DNA of 64,000 bases from Branchiostoma floridae (taxonomy: Eukaryota > Chordata > Leptocardii > Amphioxiformes > Branchiostomatidae): NCBI RefSeq assembly GCF_000003815.2, contig NC_049994.1:12202236-12266235 (forward strand), read 5' to 3'. The first letter of the stretch is position 1; every line of letters begins with the position of its first letter. Both the position numbers and the translations under genes were made by a program. The notes under the pieces were generated by a model, which was not told the DNA's origin, did no database searches, and worked only from the letters and a program-made list of their open reading frames with translations. Positions 32,988-43,451 of this stretch are shown here, one piece after another.

Positions 32988-34136
32988 ATGATGAATAATA
33001 CGATAACAATGACTGAAACGGGTCTTGTGAACACTACCAGGAACGTTGTAGAATTCGATGCCATCTCAGACCCCACGTCCAAGGGTTTTCAGATCGCCTA
33101 CGACGCCGTTTGTCTGGTCGTCGCCGTAGTGTGCAACACGCTGGTCATCTTTCTCGTCTGCAAGACGGAATCTCTCCATAAACCAAGACACTACCTGAGA
33201 TGTCATCTAGCCGCCGTGGAGATCGTCTTTGCCACAATTTTGATACCTTTTAACATTGAGACAGTTGTGAATGGACCACATACCATACCATTTGCATGCG
33301 AGCTACTATATGTCATTGGCAACTTGTCAGGTATCGCAATATTCGGTACATACTTCTTGATGGCCATTGATATGTATTATTTCATCTGTCACCCTTTACG
33401 GTATAACACGCAGGTGTCTGTCCGAAAGGTAGCGTTAGGTATGCTTGTGGTAGATGTTTTAGCTATATCTATAGGAATTACACCTGTCGCTATTGCTGGG
33501 GAGATGAAATCATCGGGCAGCCTCCAGTGCGCCCCAGAGGCGATAGACAGCGTCCAGGCATCGGCGGTCATCAGAAATTTGGGAATCGTCTTTCAAATCA
33601 TTTTCGTATTGATAATCTTTATACTATATTACTTAGTGTTCAAAGAAGCCAGGCAGCAGCAAGAAAGAGATGCGAATCAACACTTGCGAATTTATCAGAC
33701 GAGGGCCTTCAAAACCATGGGTGGCCACGTTATTATTCTTCTTGTTTTCCTGTCGGCTACTATATTCCTGATAGTTTCACGGCGGGCTGTCCTTGTACAT
33801 GAAGGGAATCCATCCGACGCGCAGCTCATAGCTCACAAGGTCGCTGTGCATCTCTTTCGAACCCTATCACCAATGGCGGACCCGTTGGTTCATAGTCTTA
33901 GGGTGCCAGACTTTAGGAGGGCGCTCAAGCGGCTGTTCCAGCGATCTCACCGGGTGGATGTTGCAACATCATCCAGTTATCAAGCGACAGGTGTTGCATT
34001 TGTACACGCAAAGCCTACATCTAGTTTTGTGGACAAGGACAGCCAAGTAGAAATAAACAGCCGGCTAGATGAAGAGAAAGATGCCGTAACTGGTAACCCC
34101 GTGGTATGCATGTCCTTTTCAGAAGATAGTGACTAG
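32988..34136 (+). CDS. Atypical class A (rhodopsin-like) seven-transmembrane receptor
   Basis: 382 residues in one coding exon. A strong acceptor (TTTGTTTACAG) at 32907 precedes it, so earlier sense codons would be UTR. I start at the first in-frame ATG after it; a second ATG follows immediately. The N-terminus has several N-glycosylation sites (NNT, NTT). Seven hydrophobic segments are visible, with the TM3 Cys (FACELL) and an ECL2 Cys (LQCAPE). Core motifs are altered: LAAVE for LAxAD in TM2, DMY for DRY (followed by ICHPLRY), no CWxP in TM6, and DPLVH for NPxxY, then VPDFRRALKRLF as helix 8. The tail is Ser-rich. Ligand unknown; I could not assign a subfamily. Confidence 0.87.
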   Translation: MMNNTITMTETGLVNTTRNVVEFDAISDPTSKGFQIAYDAVCLVVAVVCNTLVIFLVCKTESLHKPRHYLRCHLAAVEIVFATILIPFNIETVVNGPHTIPFACELLYVIGNLSGIAIFGTYFLMAIDMYYFICHPLRYNTQVSVRKVALGMLVVDVLAISIGITPVAIAGEMKSSGSLQCAPEAIDSVQASAVIRNLGIVFQIIFVLIIFILYYLVFKEARQQQERDANQHLRIYQTRAFKTMGGHVIILLVFLSATIFLIVSRRAVLVHEGNPSDAQLIAHKVAVHLFRTLSPMADPLVHSLRVPDFRRALKRLFQRSHRVDVATSSSYQATGVAFVHAKPTSSFVDKDSQVEINSRLDEEKDAVTGNPVVCMSFSEDSD

Positions 34137-35131
34137 TCATTGACATCTTCACGTCACAGTCTATGTTGGCTGTTCACTAATATGATATGTTATCTTATAT
34201 TCAGTCAAGCGTAGGCAAACTGAACTATGTAAAGTTTTGTAGTCAGTTATTGAGGTTAGATAATACTCTTTATTCAATGTTGAAACAAAGAAGACAAATC
34301 ACCTATGTTTCGTAGATGTAAAATGAACAGATGACCTTGTTCCTATTGTCTATTTTTTGTGTGCAGTATAGAAGTGTTTAAACAACAAATTTACGTATAT
34401 TGAAGCAAGTTTTTGTAGTAAAGTAATTTTAACAGATACGTTGTTGGGCTCGATTTCTTGGAAATCTATCTAAAGCTTTTCTGCTTCAGGTTTTCGGATA
34501 CCGTCTGATTATCTGGATTATTTTCAAGGTGAGTACTTTATTTGGGCTCAGCTTGGATAGAATCAGCATTTGCCATAGCCGTAAGCTATCTAAACATATG
34601 CAAATGAAACAACCATAAAGTAAAACATGAATCAAACAAAAGATAGCATATCAGTGTGTACATGATGTTACCTATTTTCCTCTATGCTTCTCCATCTTCC
34701 CTTTCCTTGCAGTGATAAAATCCTCCAGTTCATTACTTATAACTCAAATTTACAGAAGAAACCACAAAGCGCTTCTAAGTTTAGTACTATTTGATTGCTC
34801 TACACCACGCTCCGCATGTTGCTGAAAATGGTGGAAATTGACCAAATAGACAGATAATATACCAGAGGAGCTTGCTTGACTTCAAAGAAGATGTCGACTC
34901 CTTGTGTCAGACCCCCTGTGTCACAAACTGTAGTTTTGGGCCCTACAATTTATGTTGTGTGTTATCTGTATACGTATATTTAGACAATTTCTACCATTTC
35001 CTGCAACACGTGAAAGCTACTATTTGATGTAACGTGTTACACTTCCGTTATACAAACCACTTCATGATTGATATGACTTAGGAGGCTATTATGCTGGCAC
35101 GCATGTTTTGTTCACTGTTAAGATTGTTACG

Positions 35132-35141
35132 AATAAATAAA
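35132..35141 (+). terminator. Polyadenylation signals of the 7TM gene
   Basis: Two overlapping AATAAA hexamers lie about 1 kb after the stop codon, followed by a GT-rich stretch. Placement implies a 3' UTR of about 1 kb. Confidence 0.5.
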
Positions 35142-35367
35142 ATGTTTGTTTTGTGCTTTGTACGTGGCACTGTTGAAATAAGTTATTAACTTGAGTACAG
35201 TGCCACATTATCGCTAACTTTGATGCACATGATACTGTTGAGTGCAACAATTCAATTCAACACTGGCTTGTATCGGCTCCAGGACAGATGATCGTGTCTC
35301 TTCTCACCTTCCCTTGCGTTAATCCGTGCCGCTAAAGCAAGATATCTGAAGATGAAAAGAATGTTAT

Positions 35368-35845
35368 TATTTGATTGAAATGCTGGGAGTCAACTTTTCC
35401 ATGGGAAAGGCCAAGTATTAATTGGATATCGGGGTCCTTCGAAACATGGTCGGACCCCGAGGATAACTGTTATGTTTCTTTCAAGTTGTGTTCTTTTGAT
35501 GTGTTGAGATGACATTTTTTTTTTTATTACATTCACTTGTTATTTAATTGAAATACTAAAAGTCAACTTTTCCATGGGAAAGGCCAAGTATTGATTGGAT
35601 GTCGGGGTCCTTCGAAACATGGTCGGACCCCGAGGATAACTGTTAAGTTTCTCTCAAGTTGTGTTCTTTTTATGTGTTGAGATGGCAATTGTTTATTGCG
35701 TTCACTTGCTATTTGATTGAAATACTAGAAGTCCATGGAAAAGGCCAAGTATTAATTGGAAATCATTGGAAACATGGTCGGACCTCGAGGAAAAGGTGTA
35801 TGTTTCTTTCAAGTTGTGTTCTTATGATGTACACGTTGCCATGAC
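35368..35845. repeat. Three tandem copies of a ~175 bp unit with a hairpin
   Basis: Shared blocks include TTTCCATGGGAAAGGCCAAG, AACATGGTCGGACC and TTTCAAGTTGTGTTCTT. In units 1 and 2, TCGGGGTCC pairs perfectly with GGACCCCGA across a 14-base loop. Unit 3 has lost the left arm. Confidence 0.88.
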
Positions 35846-36079
35846 AAGTTTTGATTACAAGCGATGGGTTACATATTCCCTCAAAGGACAGCTAATAGAC
35901 CGACAGTGAAAGGGGTAAAAGGAGTCGCGAAGTTAATTTGCAACTGCGGTGTATCGTGACGCCTGCTGTAGCCCCAATTACTTTACGCCTGAACACTAAT
36001 TGACAATGCTTGGGGGGTTCCAGGAAATACATGAAACGAGAGAAATGTGTCGCACTCATATGGCTATGGCGCAGCAAGG

Positions 36080-36208
36080 TAATCTCCAACCAGATCCACG
36101 GTGCGTAATGTATAGTATCAAACTTACAGTTTGACTCCCTTAGCCGGCTATACTCCCTGGCCAGCTTTGATACTATCTTATGGCACCGTGGGATCTGCTT
36201 GGAGATTA
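36080..36208. mobile_element. Foldback MITE copy 2 with exact 9-bp target duplication
   Basis: TAATCTCCAACCAGATCCAC pairs with GGATCTGCTTGGAGATTA at the other end. GCAGCAAGG flanks both sides exactly (36071-36079 and 36209-36217). Same family as 24147-24311. The 9-bp duplication suggests a Mutator-like source transposase. Confidence 0.85.
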
Positions 36209-36289
36209 GCAGCAAGGTTCAAGCAGAATTCGAAGTCTGTGCGGATGTTGCGCTCTGCAGACAAGCCCTTACTCTAATCCTTATAGTAG

Positions 36290-36450
36290 TACCAACAGTA
36301 ACACTACACTAACATTAACCATATCCTAAACGTAACCATAACCTTAACCCTACCCTATTGCCTAACTCTAATCCTACCCTAACTCTAACCTACATTGTTA
36401 CCCAAATCTTAATTCTGTCTCTAAACATAACCCTTACCAGAACCCTAACA
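36290..36450 (+). repeat. Degenerate CCTAAC-rich tract
   Basis: Irregular units such as ACCCTAACC, ACCTTAACCC and CCTACCCTAACTCTAACC resemble a decayed telomere-like array, but no run of perfect hexamers exists. Confidence 0.5.
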
Positions 36451-37105
36451 ATAGGCACAGTGCCTAATCTTTTGATTGTATGGCAAGCCACGACACTGAA
36501 AATGCATTTTACCGTTCGAAACACCAAAATTCCCTAGTATGCTCACACGCACAGCATTCGAGTTTGCGTTTCTATGTCTTGTGTTATGTTCTCATTTTTG
36601 ATATGCAGAGTACAGAGCGATTGTATTTCTTACACCTTTACGCCGTCAAATACTATTAGTCCTGAATCTGCAACGACTGGGATATCTACATATGAGGCGT
36701 TCTGCATTCCAACGACATATTAAAGTGCCGATATCGCGATGTACGATAAAAAAAAGGTGAATCGCATGGGGGCGCTTCAGTATGGTTACTCACCAAGGAC
36801 TGTCACATTGTTGTGTATGAGCATTCTGGAGACAGTGGTCATTTCTTCATAGACAACTTTGATTTGTGTGCATTATTAATTTTAATATAAGCCAAAGACT
36901 GTTCTGATTTTTTATGTCTTCGACATCCTCGCTGTGGTCATGTGAGGAGATGTTATCGTCCTTTGTTACTGTCGACCATGACACTGGTAAAGTCAAACAC
37001 GTGTGTCACGTGACCAAACTGGTTATTCAACTTGGGCTTTGCGAGGATATTTTGCACAGTAGTTCAACTGCAGGTCACAAAGTCACTAAACGTTCTACGA
37101 AGATC

Positions 37106-39807
37106 ATGTGGATTTTTGCCATCTTAACAGGTGAGAACGTACAATTAACGTTATGTTATTTCTAGTGTAACGCTAGATATCGCGACTACCGTGATCTGTG
37201 AACCAACAAATTTTCAATTTTTTTTTTCAAAATTGGTGGTATTTTAGTCTGTACTACTTCCTTGACATATTTTCTATGGTAAACATGACATCACAAAATA
37301 AACAAATACACTTGTTTTTGTACTAATGTCACCTGAAATTAATACCAAACTAGAACATTCCATAACTTTAGAATGCGAAAAACAGAATGATTTCGATCGG
37401 TATCATGATATTCTTGCTTCTGTTTTCGCCTTGAAATAACGGCAACACTGACAACAGCTGTCAGCAAAAGCTTTATTTGTTATTGTTATCAACTACATGT
37501 ACTATAAACAAACAGTCATGTATGATTAAACTTTACTAGCTTAAAAACTTTTACATTTGTCCTGAACCAAGCAAGACTATAAGCATTTCAATACGGAAAG
37601 CTTAATCCTCTCCTAAGACACATATTGTCTATGGTTTTCTGGCTGAGAGCACTAATGCCTAACACGGAAGTATATGGGATGAATCTTTCTAGCCCATCTT
37701 GCTCGGTGACGATTATTACTTATGTCTGACCTATAGTTCCCTTTTAGTTACCCCTCTTACTGCAAAAAAGAATGGCTATACGTCCTACCTTACGAATATT
37801 GCATGCTAAGCAAGAAATGCTAGATAAGAACTTGGTGTCATTCTACGTGATTATACATTTCACCCTATCCTTGGTGGAAAATACGAGTAAAATCACAGTA
37901 AAAATACAGTAAGATTATATGAAAATTGCAGTAAAATTACAGTTAAATTACAGTAAAGCTATTCTATATGTTCTTCTTTAGCGCTGGTGAGTACCAGGAA
38001 CACAATGGGATATACGGCTTGGTCAACGTACAGCGCTACCACTATGGAGACTACAGAACCCCCTTCCACTATCCAGACTACAAAACCCCCTTCCACTATC
38101 CTGACTACAGAACCCCCTTCCACTATCCAGACTACAGAACCCCCTTCCACTATCCAGACTACAGAACCCCCTTCCACTATCCAGACTACAGAACCCCCTT
38201 CCACTATCCAGACTACAGAACCCCCTTCCACTATCCAGACTACAGAACCCACTTCCACTATCCAGACTACAGAACCCCCCACCACTATCCAAACTACAGA
38301 ACCCCCTTCCACTATCCAGACTACAGTACCCCCTTCCACTATCCAGACTACAGAACCCCCTTCCACTATCCAGACTACAGAACCCCCTTCCACTATCCAG
38401 ACTACAGAACCCCCCTCCACTATCCAGACTACAGAACCCCCTTCCACTATCCAAACTACAGAACCCCCTTCCACTGTGAAGTACACGGAACAAACCTTCA
38501 CAGTAGAGACTATTACCATTATCTATACGACACATGCCCAAGCCACTACCCAAGCTGCTGAACCTTCTATCACAACCCAAAGTACAGAAACAGCAACCAA
38601 CACGTTTAAAGGTGGGTATAGACTTATAGATGACGAACCAGTTAAGTTGTAAGCGTATATTCTATAATTTCAAATATCGTAGATATTTCCAGTGCCAGAA
38701 CCATTACAATGGTAATATGTACTTATAATATAGTTATTGATAATCATGCCCATTTCATGTCGAATTTCATTTGTATTGTCTTTGTCTCCGTCAGCAGGGC
38801 CAGCCCTTTGTAATAGCCTCAGTGTAGTTGGGCTGTGCGTACTAAACAGCCAAATCCATACCTATAAATATATGCAGGGTGAATATATCATATCATATCA
38901 TATCATATCATATTACAAAATACAGAATGCATAATTTTGAGCCTTTTGATCTAAACGATGTAGAAATGACTAGCTCTTACTGTGTGTTATGCCTAATCTG
39001 AAGGCAATAATTCCTAAACGCGTCTAACATTGGTAAATATTACAGGTAACGTTACTACTACCTCCACTGGAACCAGCTCCTTACTACAGACTGTAGGCAT
39101 CCCGTTGTCTGTCATTGGTGGTCTCGTAATTATAGCTGCCGTAGTCATCGGTGCTGTTGTGATAAGGAAAAGGTGGGTTATTTCGTTTCTTTCACAAAAT
39201 TCTCATGTAGCCTCGTCTCCTTGTCTTCCTTTTGGGATATACAAAACCAATTAGATATTCTACAAGAATACATCGGTTATAGAACGGTATGACTTATTCA
39301 TATGATAATATACATGTAATTATTTGTATAACCATATATATCCGTATGTGCTTTTTCAGACAAATTGCAAAGAGAGAAAGCAGTAGCATTTCGCCTACAG
39401 CACTTGCGATGGGACCTTTAACATCCAGGTACCGAAATCCTCAAGAGGAAGAGTCTGAGTATGACAGTCTAAACTATGATGCCATTGCAGTAAATTACGC
39501 CAACTCGCCCCCTCCCAAGCAAGAAAGAGGTGCACATGGTAGTTACCCAAGCTTTCAAAATGTCGACACAACGTACATGAATCTAAACCCTTCCACCACG
39601 TCCGCATATTCTGCGAATGATGACACTTCGTACCTGGATCTTAACCCCTCCTCCGTATCACAGAATGACCCGGATGTGGACACTACGTACCAGGATCTAA
39701 ACCCCTCCACCATGTCTGACTCCACATACACTGGTCTAACCTTCCCAAGCGCGGAGGAACACATCTATTCCAATGAAGTTGGCGAGGGTCTGTACGAAAA
39801 CGTTTGA
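37106..39807 (+). CDS. Mucin-like type I membrane receptor with multiple YxxL/I tail motifs
   Basis: Four exons join in frame: 37106-37130, 37982-38611, 39046-39172 and 39360-39807 (409 residues, phases 1, 1, 2). The signal peptide is split by intron 1 (MWIFAILT then ALVST). The ectodomain is Thr/Ser/Pro-rich, with 16 units of nine residues (consensus TTEPPSTIQ), likely heavily O-glycosylated. A single membrane helix (GIPLSVIGGLVIIAAVVIGA) ends in VVIRKR. The tail of about 150 residues has YDSL, YDAI, YMNL, YLDL, YQDL and YTGL, then YSNE and YENV, which match SH2-binding patterns (YxxL/I, YxN). Three of them lie in a repeated DTTYxxLNPS unit every 19 residues. By analogy to ITAM/ITIM proteins I infer tyrosine-kinase signalling. 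No globular ligand-binding domain is visible. Confidence 0.86.
38059..38480 (+). repeat. Coding minisatellite, 27-bp unit, about 16 copies
   Basis: Unit CCTTCCACTATCCAGACTAC plus AGAACCC. Most copies are identical; a few carry single substitutions (for example EPT, VPP, PTT variants). It encodes the mucin-like repeat. Confidence 0.96.
38884..38914 (+). repeat. (ATATC)n microsatellite
   Basis: A short run of five-base units in the intron before the membrane-helix exon. Confidence 0.85.
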
Positions 39808-39873
39808 GCTACTAAATGGATCAAATTCTTGTCAGACCAGTTATAGTCACATTTTTACCAAACATGTGCCGCA

Positions 39874-39875
<2 letters not shown>

Positions 39876-39927
<52 letters not shown>

Positions 39928-39929
39928 AT

Positions 39930-39960
<31 letters not shown>

Positions 39961-39975
39961 CGCATGTGTGCGTGA
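39876..39975 (+). repeat. (TG)n tract with CG block
   Basis: Long alternating TG interrupted by TACA and followed by CGCGCGCGCGCA, in the 3' UTR region of the mucin-like gene. Such tracts can adopt Z-DNA. Confidence 0.93.
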
Positions 39976-40364
39976 GTGTGTACATCTAGGTAGAGCCCAG
40001 TGGAAACCTGATTAGCTGTCTGCGAAACAATTCGCCAATCTTAGGACCGGACGTACCGTATGGCAACTTTCACAAAATAGCAGTTAAATCATTGCCGTAA
40101 TATACACAAGTTTGCTACTCTGTGTCAAGAGCTACTCTACATTATGAATAACAGAAAAGACAATCTTACTATGCCTAACTAGCGACAACACGTCGGCCTC
40201 GCCAGAAAGTGAAAAAATATATATCAACCAATGTTTTCATTTCAGCACGTTTATCACAATATTCTATAATCATTTTTACGAAATTAATGTGACTGGAATG
40301 AATTCTCAACTATTCACCTGTTATTGTGTCTATGTCTATTTCACGAGTATGCTAGTCAAAGGAC

Positions 40365-40370
40365 AATAAA
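40365..40370 (+). terminator. Candidate polyadenylation signal of the mucin-like gene
   Basis: AATAAA about 560 bp after the stop codon. No nearer canonical hexamer was noticed. Confidence 0.4.
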
Positions 40371-41464
40371 TAGAAGTGGTTATGAAGTTAGAAATCTTTT
40401 GGGAAGATAGAAAAGTTCTTTCAAAACTATCGCTGTGTATTTGAATCTTTTTCCGTGTCAGTAATATGTGTCAGTAATGAGCAATGTTTTGTATATCATA
40501 CATTTCAACATTTCAACTGTTTATTCTAAGGTAGACGTCATGTAAGGAAAAACTATTTGAGAGAAAAGAAAACGTTTTTTTTTCGTAAAATATTTCCATT
40601 GTGTTTTGGTTAAACGTTATGACCTTACCAGTGACACGTTACTCACAAGTAACCGCAGTGACGATATAGCTCCTAATTATACTACAAAGGTCACCTCGCC
40701 TGGGGGCTCTTAGATGTACATGACTGATTTCGGCTCATTCTCCCACGGTACCTGTCCGGTGGGCATATTCTACTAAACGGTCCGGAAGGAAGGCGCCATT
40801 TTAAATTAGCCTTGAATCTAGATCTGTGTAAACAACTTGCCTGGCTGTATTCCCTTCTTAGCTATCCACGGAGTGTTCGCTACATGGGAAATATACTTCA
40901 AGAAAAATGACAAAATAGAAAGCCCGATAAAAACGACTAAATAACGTTAAAAAACAGCCGGAGCCTAACATCTGCTTGGAGAGTACCAATTTGTGCACTT
41001 GTATGTAATGACATTTGCACTTTATTCTGTCCGATGTACGATTATTGACCTTATACTGAAAATGTAAAAGAAATGGGACTCAAAACGACACCCGCTTCTG
41101 AAATGCAAATTCAGACAAAACGTAAGTAAGGCTCCCTCTCCGCTAGCTGACCATCTCAGAGCGACCTTAAAGCGACCAAAATTGTATATGTGTGACCCTT
41201 GATTTCATAGTAGAATTATGATACAAGAGGTTAAGGACAAAAAACACACAAGACGGTTAAAAAAGCTCGCCCTATATCTGTGAAATTAGTTGAGCTATCT
41301 GTCAAACCCCTAGTCGCTCGGCATGACACTACCTGTTGGATTCTCCGTTGGTCTGCCCACACATAGGCTGTCACCTTGGGAGGGGGGGCTATTACATGAC
41401 GCATTTCCGGTGTACGTGATACAGAGTTTCCGGTGATGACGCCTGGGCTTCCCTGCCCCGGCCC

Positions 41465-41537
41465 ACATAAATTAAGACACCGCACAGGTTGTGCTCACAG
41501 AGAACAAGCCAAGAGACCAAGGGACATACATCTCAAG
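41465..41537 (+). promoter_or_regulatory. Candidate promoter and first non-coding exon of DEG/ENaC copy 1
   Basis: An ATAAATTA box at about 41467 is followed some 30 bp later by sequence ending in a good donor (CTCAAG/GTAAGA) at 41537. The exon would join the non-coding exon at 43364. Inferred from spacing and splice signals only. Confidence 0.4.
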
Positions 41538-41574
41538 GTAAGAAGCTCTTCTAACATTTCCATTCATCGCATTT

Positions 41575-41940
41575 TTACCTCCATGAAAAATGGAGGTTTT
41601 GTTTTTGGGTGTTTGTGTGTTTGTGCGTGTGTGTAGATCTGTCTGTCTTCATGTCTTTATTTAGTACTACGTTAACGGATATTTATGGTCATCATAACCA
41701 TCAAAACCTCTGGATGGATGAAATGATATTTGGGGTGTGAATATGGGTTGGGAAGACGAAGGTCAAGGTTGACTTCGGGCCCCCTGGTTTGTATGGTGTA
41801 TTCTATCGGCTTCATTGTCATGCGTGTTGGAGGCTATAAAAACTCTTTTACGCTGAATGTGTGGACATTCGAGAGACAGGAAGGAACGCCCTTAGACCGG
41901 AAGCTTTCTTAAGTCAGACAATTTAAGTCTCATCAATGCC
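41575..41940 (+). repeat. Dispersed repeat with CCTCCATGAAAAATGGAGG end (copy 1)
   Basis: ACCTCCAT, GAAAA, ATGGAGGT form a perfect inverted repeat at the left end. Downstream, CTGGATGGATGAAATGATATTTGG and GGGCCCCCTGGT correspond to similar stretches in 45966-46303. Confidence 0.65.
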
Positions 41941-42903
41941 ATTATCTGCAATAGATATTTTCCGCTGAAGTCGCCGACTAAAGAACTAGAATATGTTTCT
42001 GTCAATGCGAAATATGATATCGAAAAGCGTGGTGGTTTCTTATAAAGAAAAACTCTTCCTTTGATATTTTGAGCTACAATACATTTTCAGTTGATGTTAG
42101 TGTGAATATGAAGTAGAATAGTGACATACATTCAACATTCGTAAATGACTAAAATGGCTGTTTCAACAGGTCAAATTCTAGCATTCCTGTCATCTAGCCT
42201 AGTGACAGTATCTTGGAAAAATGTCCGATACTTTTAATTTTGCAACATCTAGAGATAGATATAGAGATAAATATCAGACGAACTATTCACTGATTAACTC
42301 TTAGGAAATCAGATTGGATAAGCTTATTTCGCACTATCCTGTCCCTGAACATCAACACTTCGTCAAGAATACTTGATCAAGACTACTGTGTGGTAGGCTC
42401 TTTTGATTGTACTGACGTCTAAGGAAGGAGGTACAAGGATTGTGTCATGGGTAACCTAAATGAATACCCAAAACATAATTAGAAATGTATATGTCCAGTA
42501 ACCTCGAAAAAAATTTCTACAAATACCATAACAAATCCCTCCATTATTTCTTCAGCCCTCGACAGGGTTTCTATAGTCACAGGTGGCGTCTAGATGAGGG
42601 ATTTCTGGGACGTCACCAACAGACATAACCAGTCCAACAACATTCTAAAAGCCTCCAATAATCAACTAAAATAACAGCAGCTGTAATTGTTGCAGCTACA
42701 TAGTGTAAACGTGCTTTAAAGTTGTGTAAGCGTTCATTTAAAAGATTAGACGAAAATGCATATTCTTGATGTTACTTGTGAATGGTTGTTGCCCTTTCAG
42801 TCCTTTACAAATATGTACCTCATTCATATACCGGAATGTAATTGTTTTGCGGATGGGGTGTTTTTGGCGAAAGGTTATCTTTTGTAGCTGTATTACTACT
42901 TTA

Positions 42904-43290
42904 TCCACTCGGGTGCGTTACCAGTAAAACCACCTTGATATGGTAAAATTGACAACCTTAGTGACCTGATACTTTATAATTACGTTACAACATCGGACAA
43001 TTTGGTTAAGAGATGACAGTTTCAACCCTTATCTGTCATAGACGTCTAATATCTACTCGAAGCAGGAACCCTCTCTGGGATGACAAATTTTATGGCTTAA
43101 GTCATAGTTCAATCTGTTGTTTTTTAGTAAATACGTTACTAATGGTGTCCACTCGGGTATGTTACCAGTAAAATGACCTTTATATGCTAACATTGACAAT
43201 TTTAGTGACCTGATACTTTATAATTACGTTACAGCACCGGATAATTTGATTAAGAGGTGACATTTTTAACCCTTATCTGTCATAGTCATA
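42904..43290. repeat. Two spaced copies of a ~145 bp sequence
   Basis: TCCACTCGGGT, GTTACCAGTAAAA, TTAGTGACCTGATACTTTAT and AACCCTTATCTGTCATAG occur in order from 42904 and again from 43147, at about 85-90% by eye. Confidence 0.85.
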
Positions 43291-43363
43291 CACACCATAC
43301 CACTATAACACTATAATGAAGAAGGCAGTTCTGTGAAAAAAACATTTGCCTTCGTTTTTGCAG

Positions 43364-43451
43364 CTTCTCGGAAACCTGACCGTCGGACTGTTGTCACCTC
43401 TGACGGACATTCAGTGGGAGTCACGCCCCGCTACTGCTGTTTTGTGTGGAG
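43364..43451 (+). other. Probable 5' UTR exon of DEG/ENaC copy 1
   Basis: A good acceptor (TTTTTGCAG) and donor (GAG/GTACGT) bound it. The donor resembles the one ending the corresponding exons before copies 2 and 3 (both ACAG/GTACGTAGC). No open frame leads into the coding exon. Confidence 0.45.

Noticed and set aside
36290..36450. Interstitial telomere
   Set aside because: Units are irregular with no perfect TTAGGG/CCCTAA run; listed only as a degenerate tract.
36914..37105. 64-codon upstream extension of the mucin-like receptor N-terminus
   Set aside because: It would bury the signal peptide. The Met at 37106 gives a normal hydrophobic leader once spliced to exon 2, though an upstream start is not excluded.
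37968..38580. Long open frames in other frames and on the minus strand across the 27-bp repeat
   Set aside because: The repeat length is a multiple of three, so several frames stay open. Only the frame encoding TTEPPSTIQ joins in phase to a signal peptide, membrane helix and tail.
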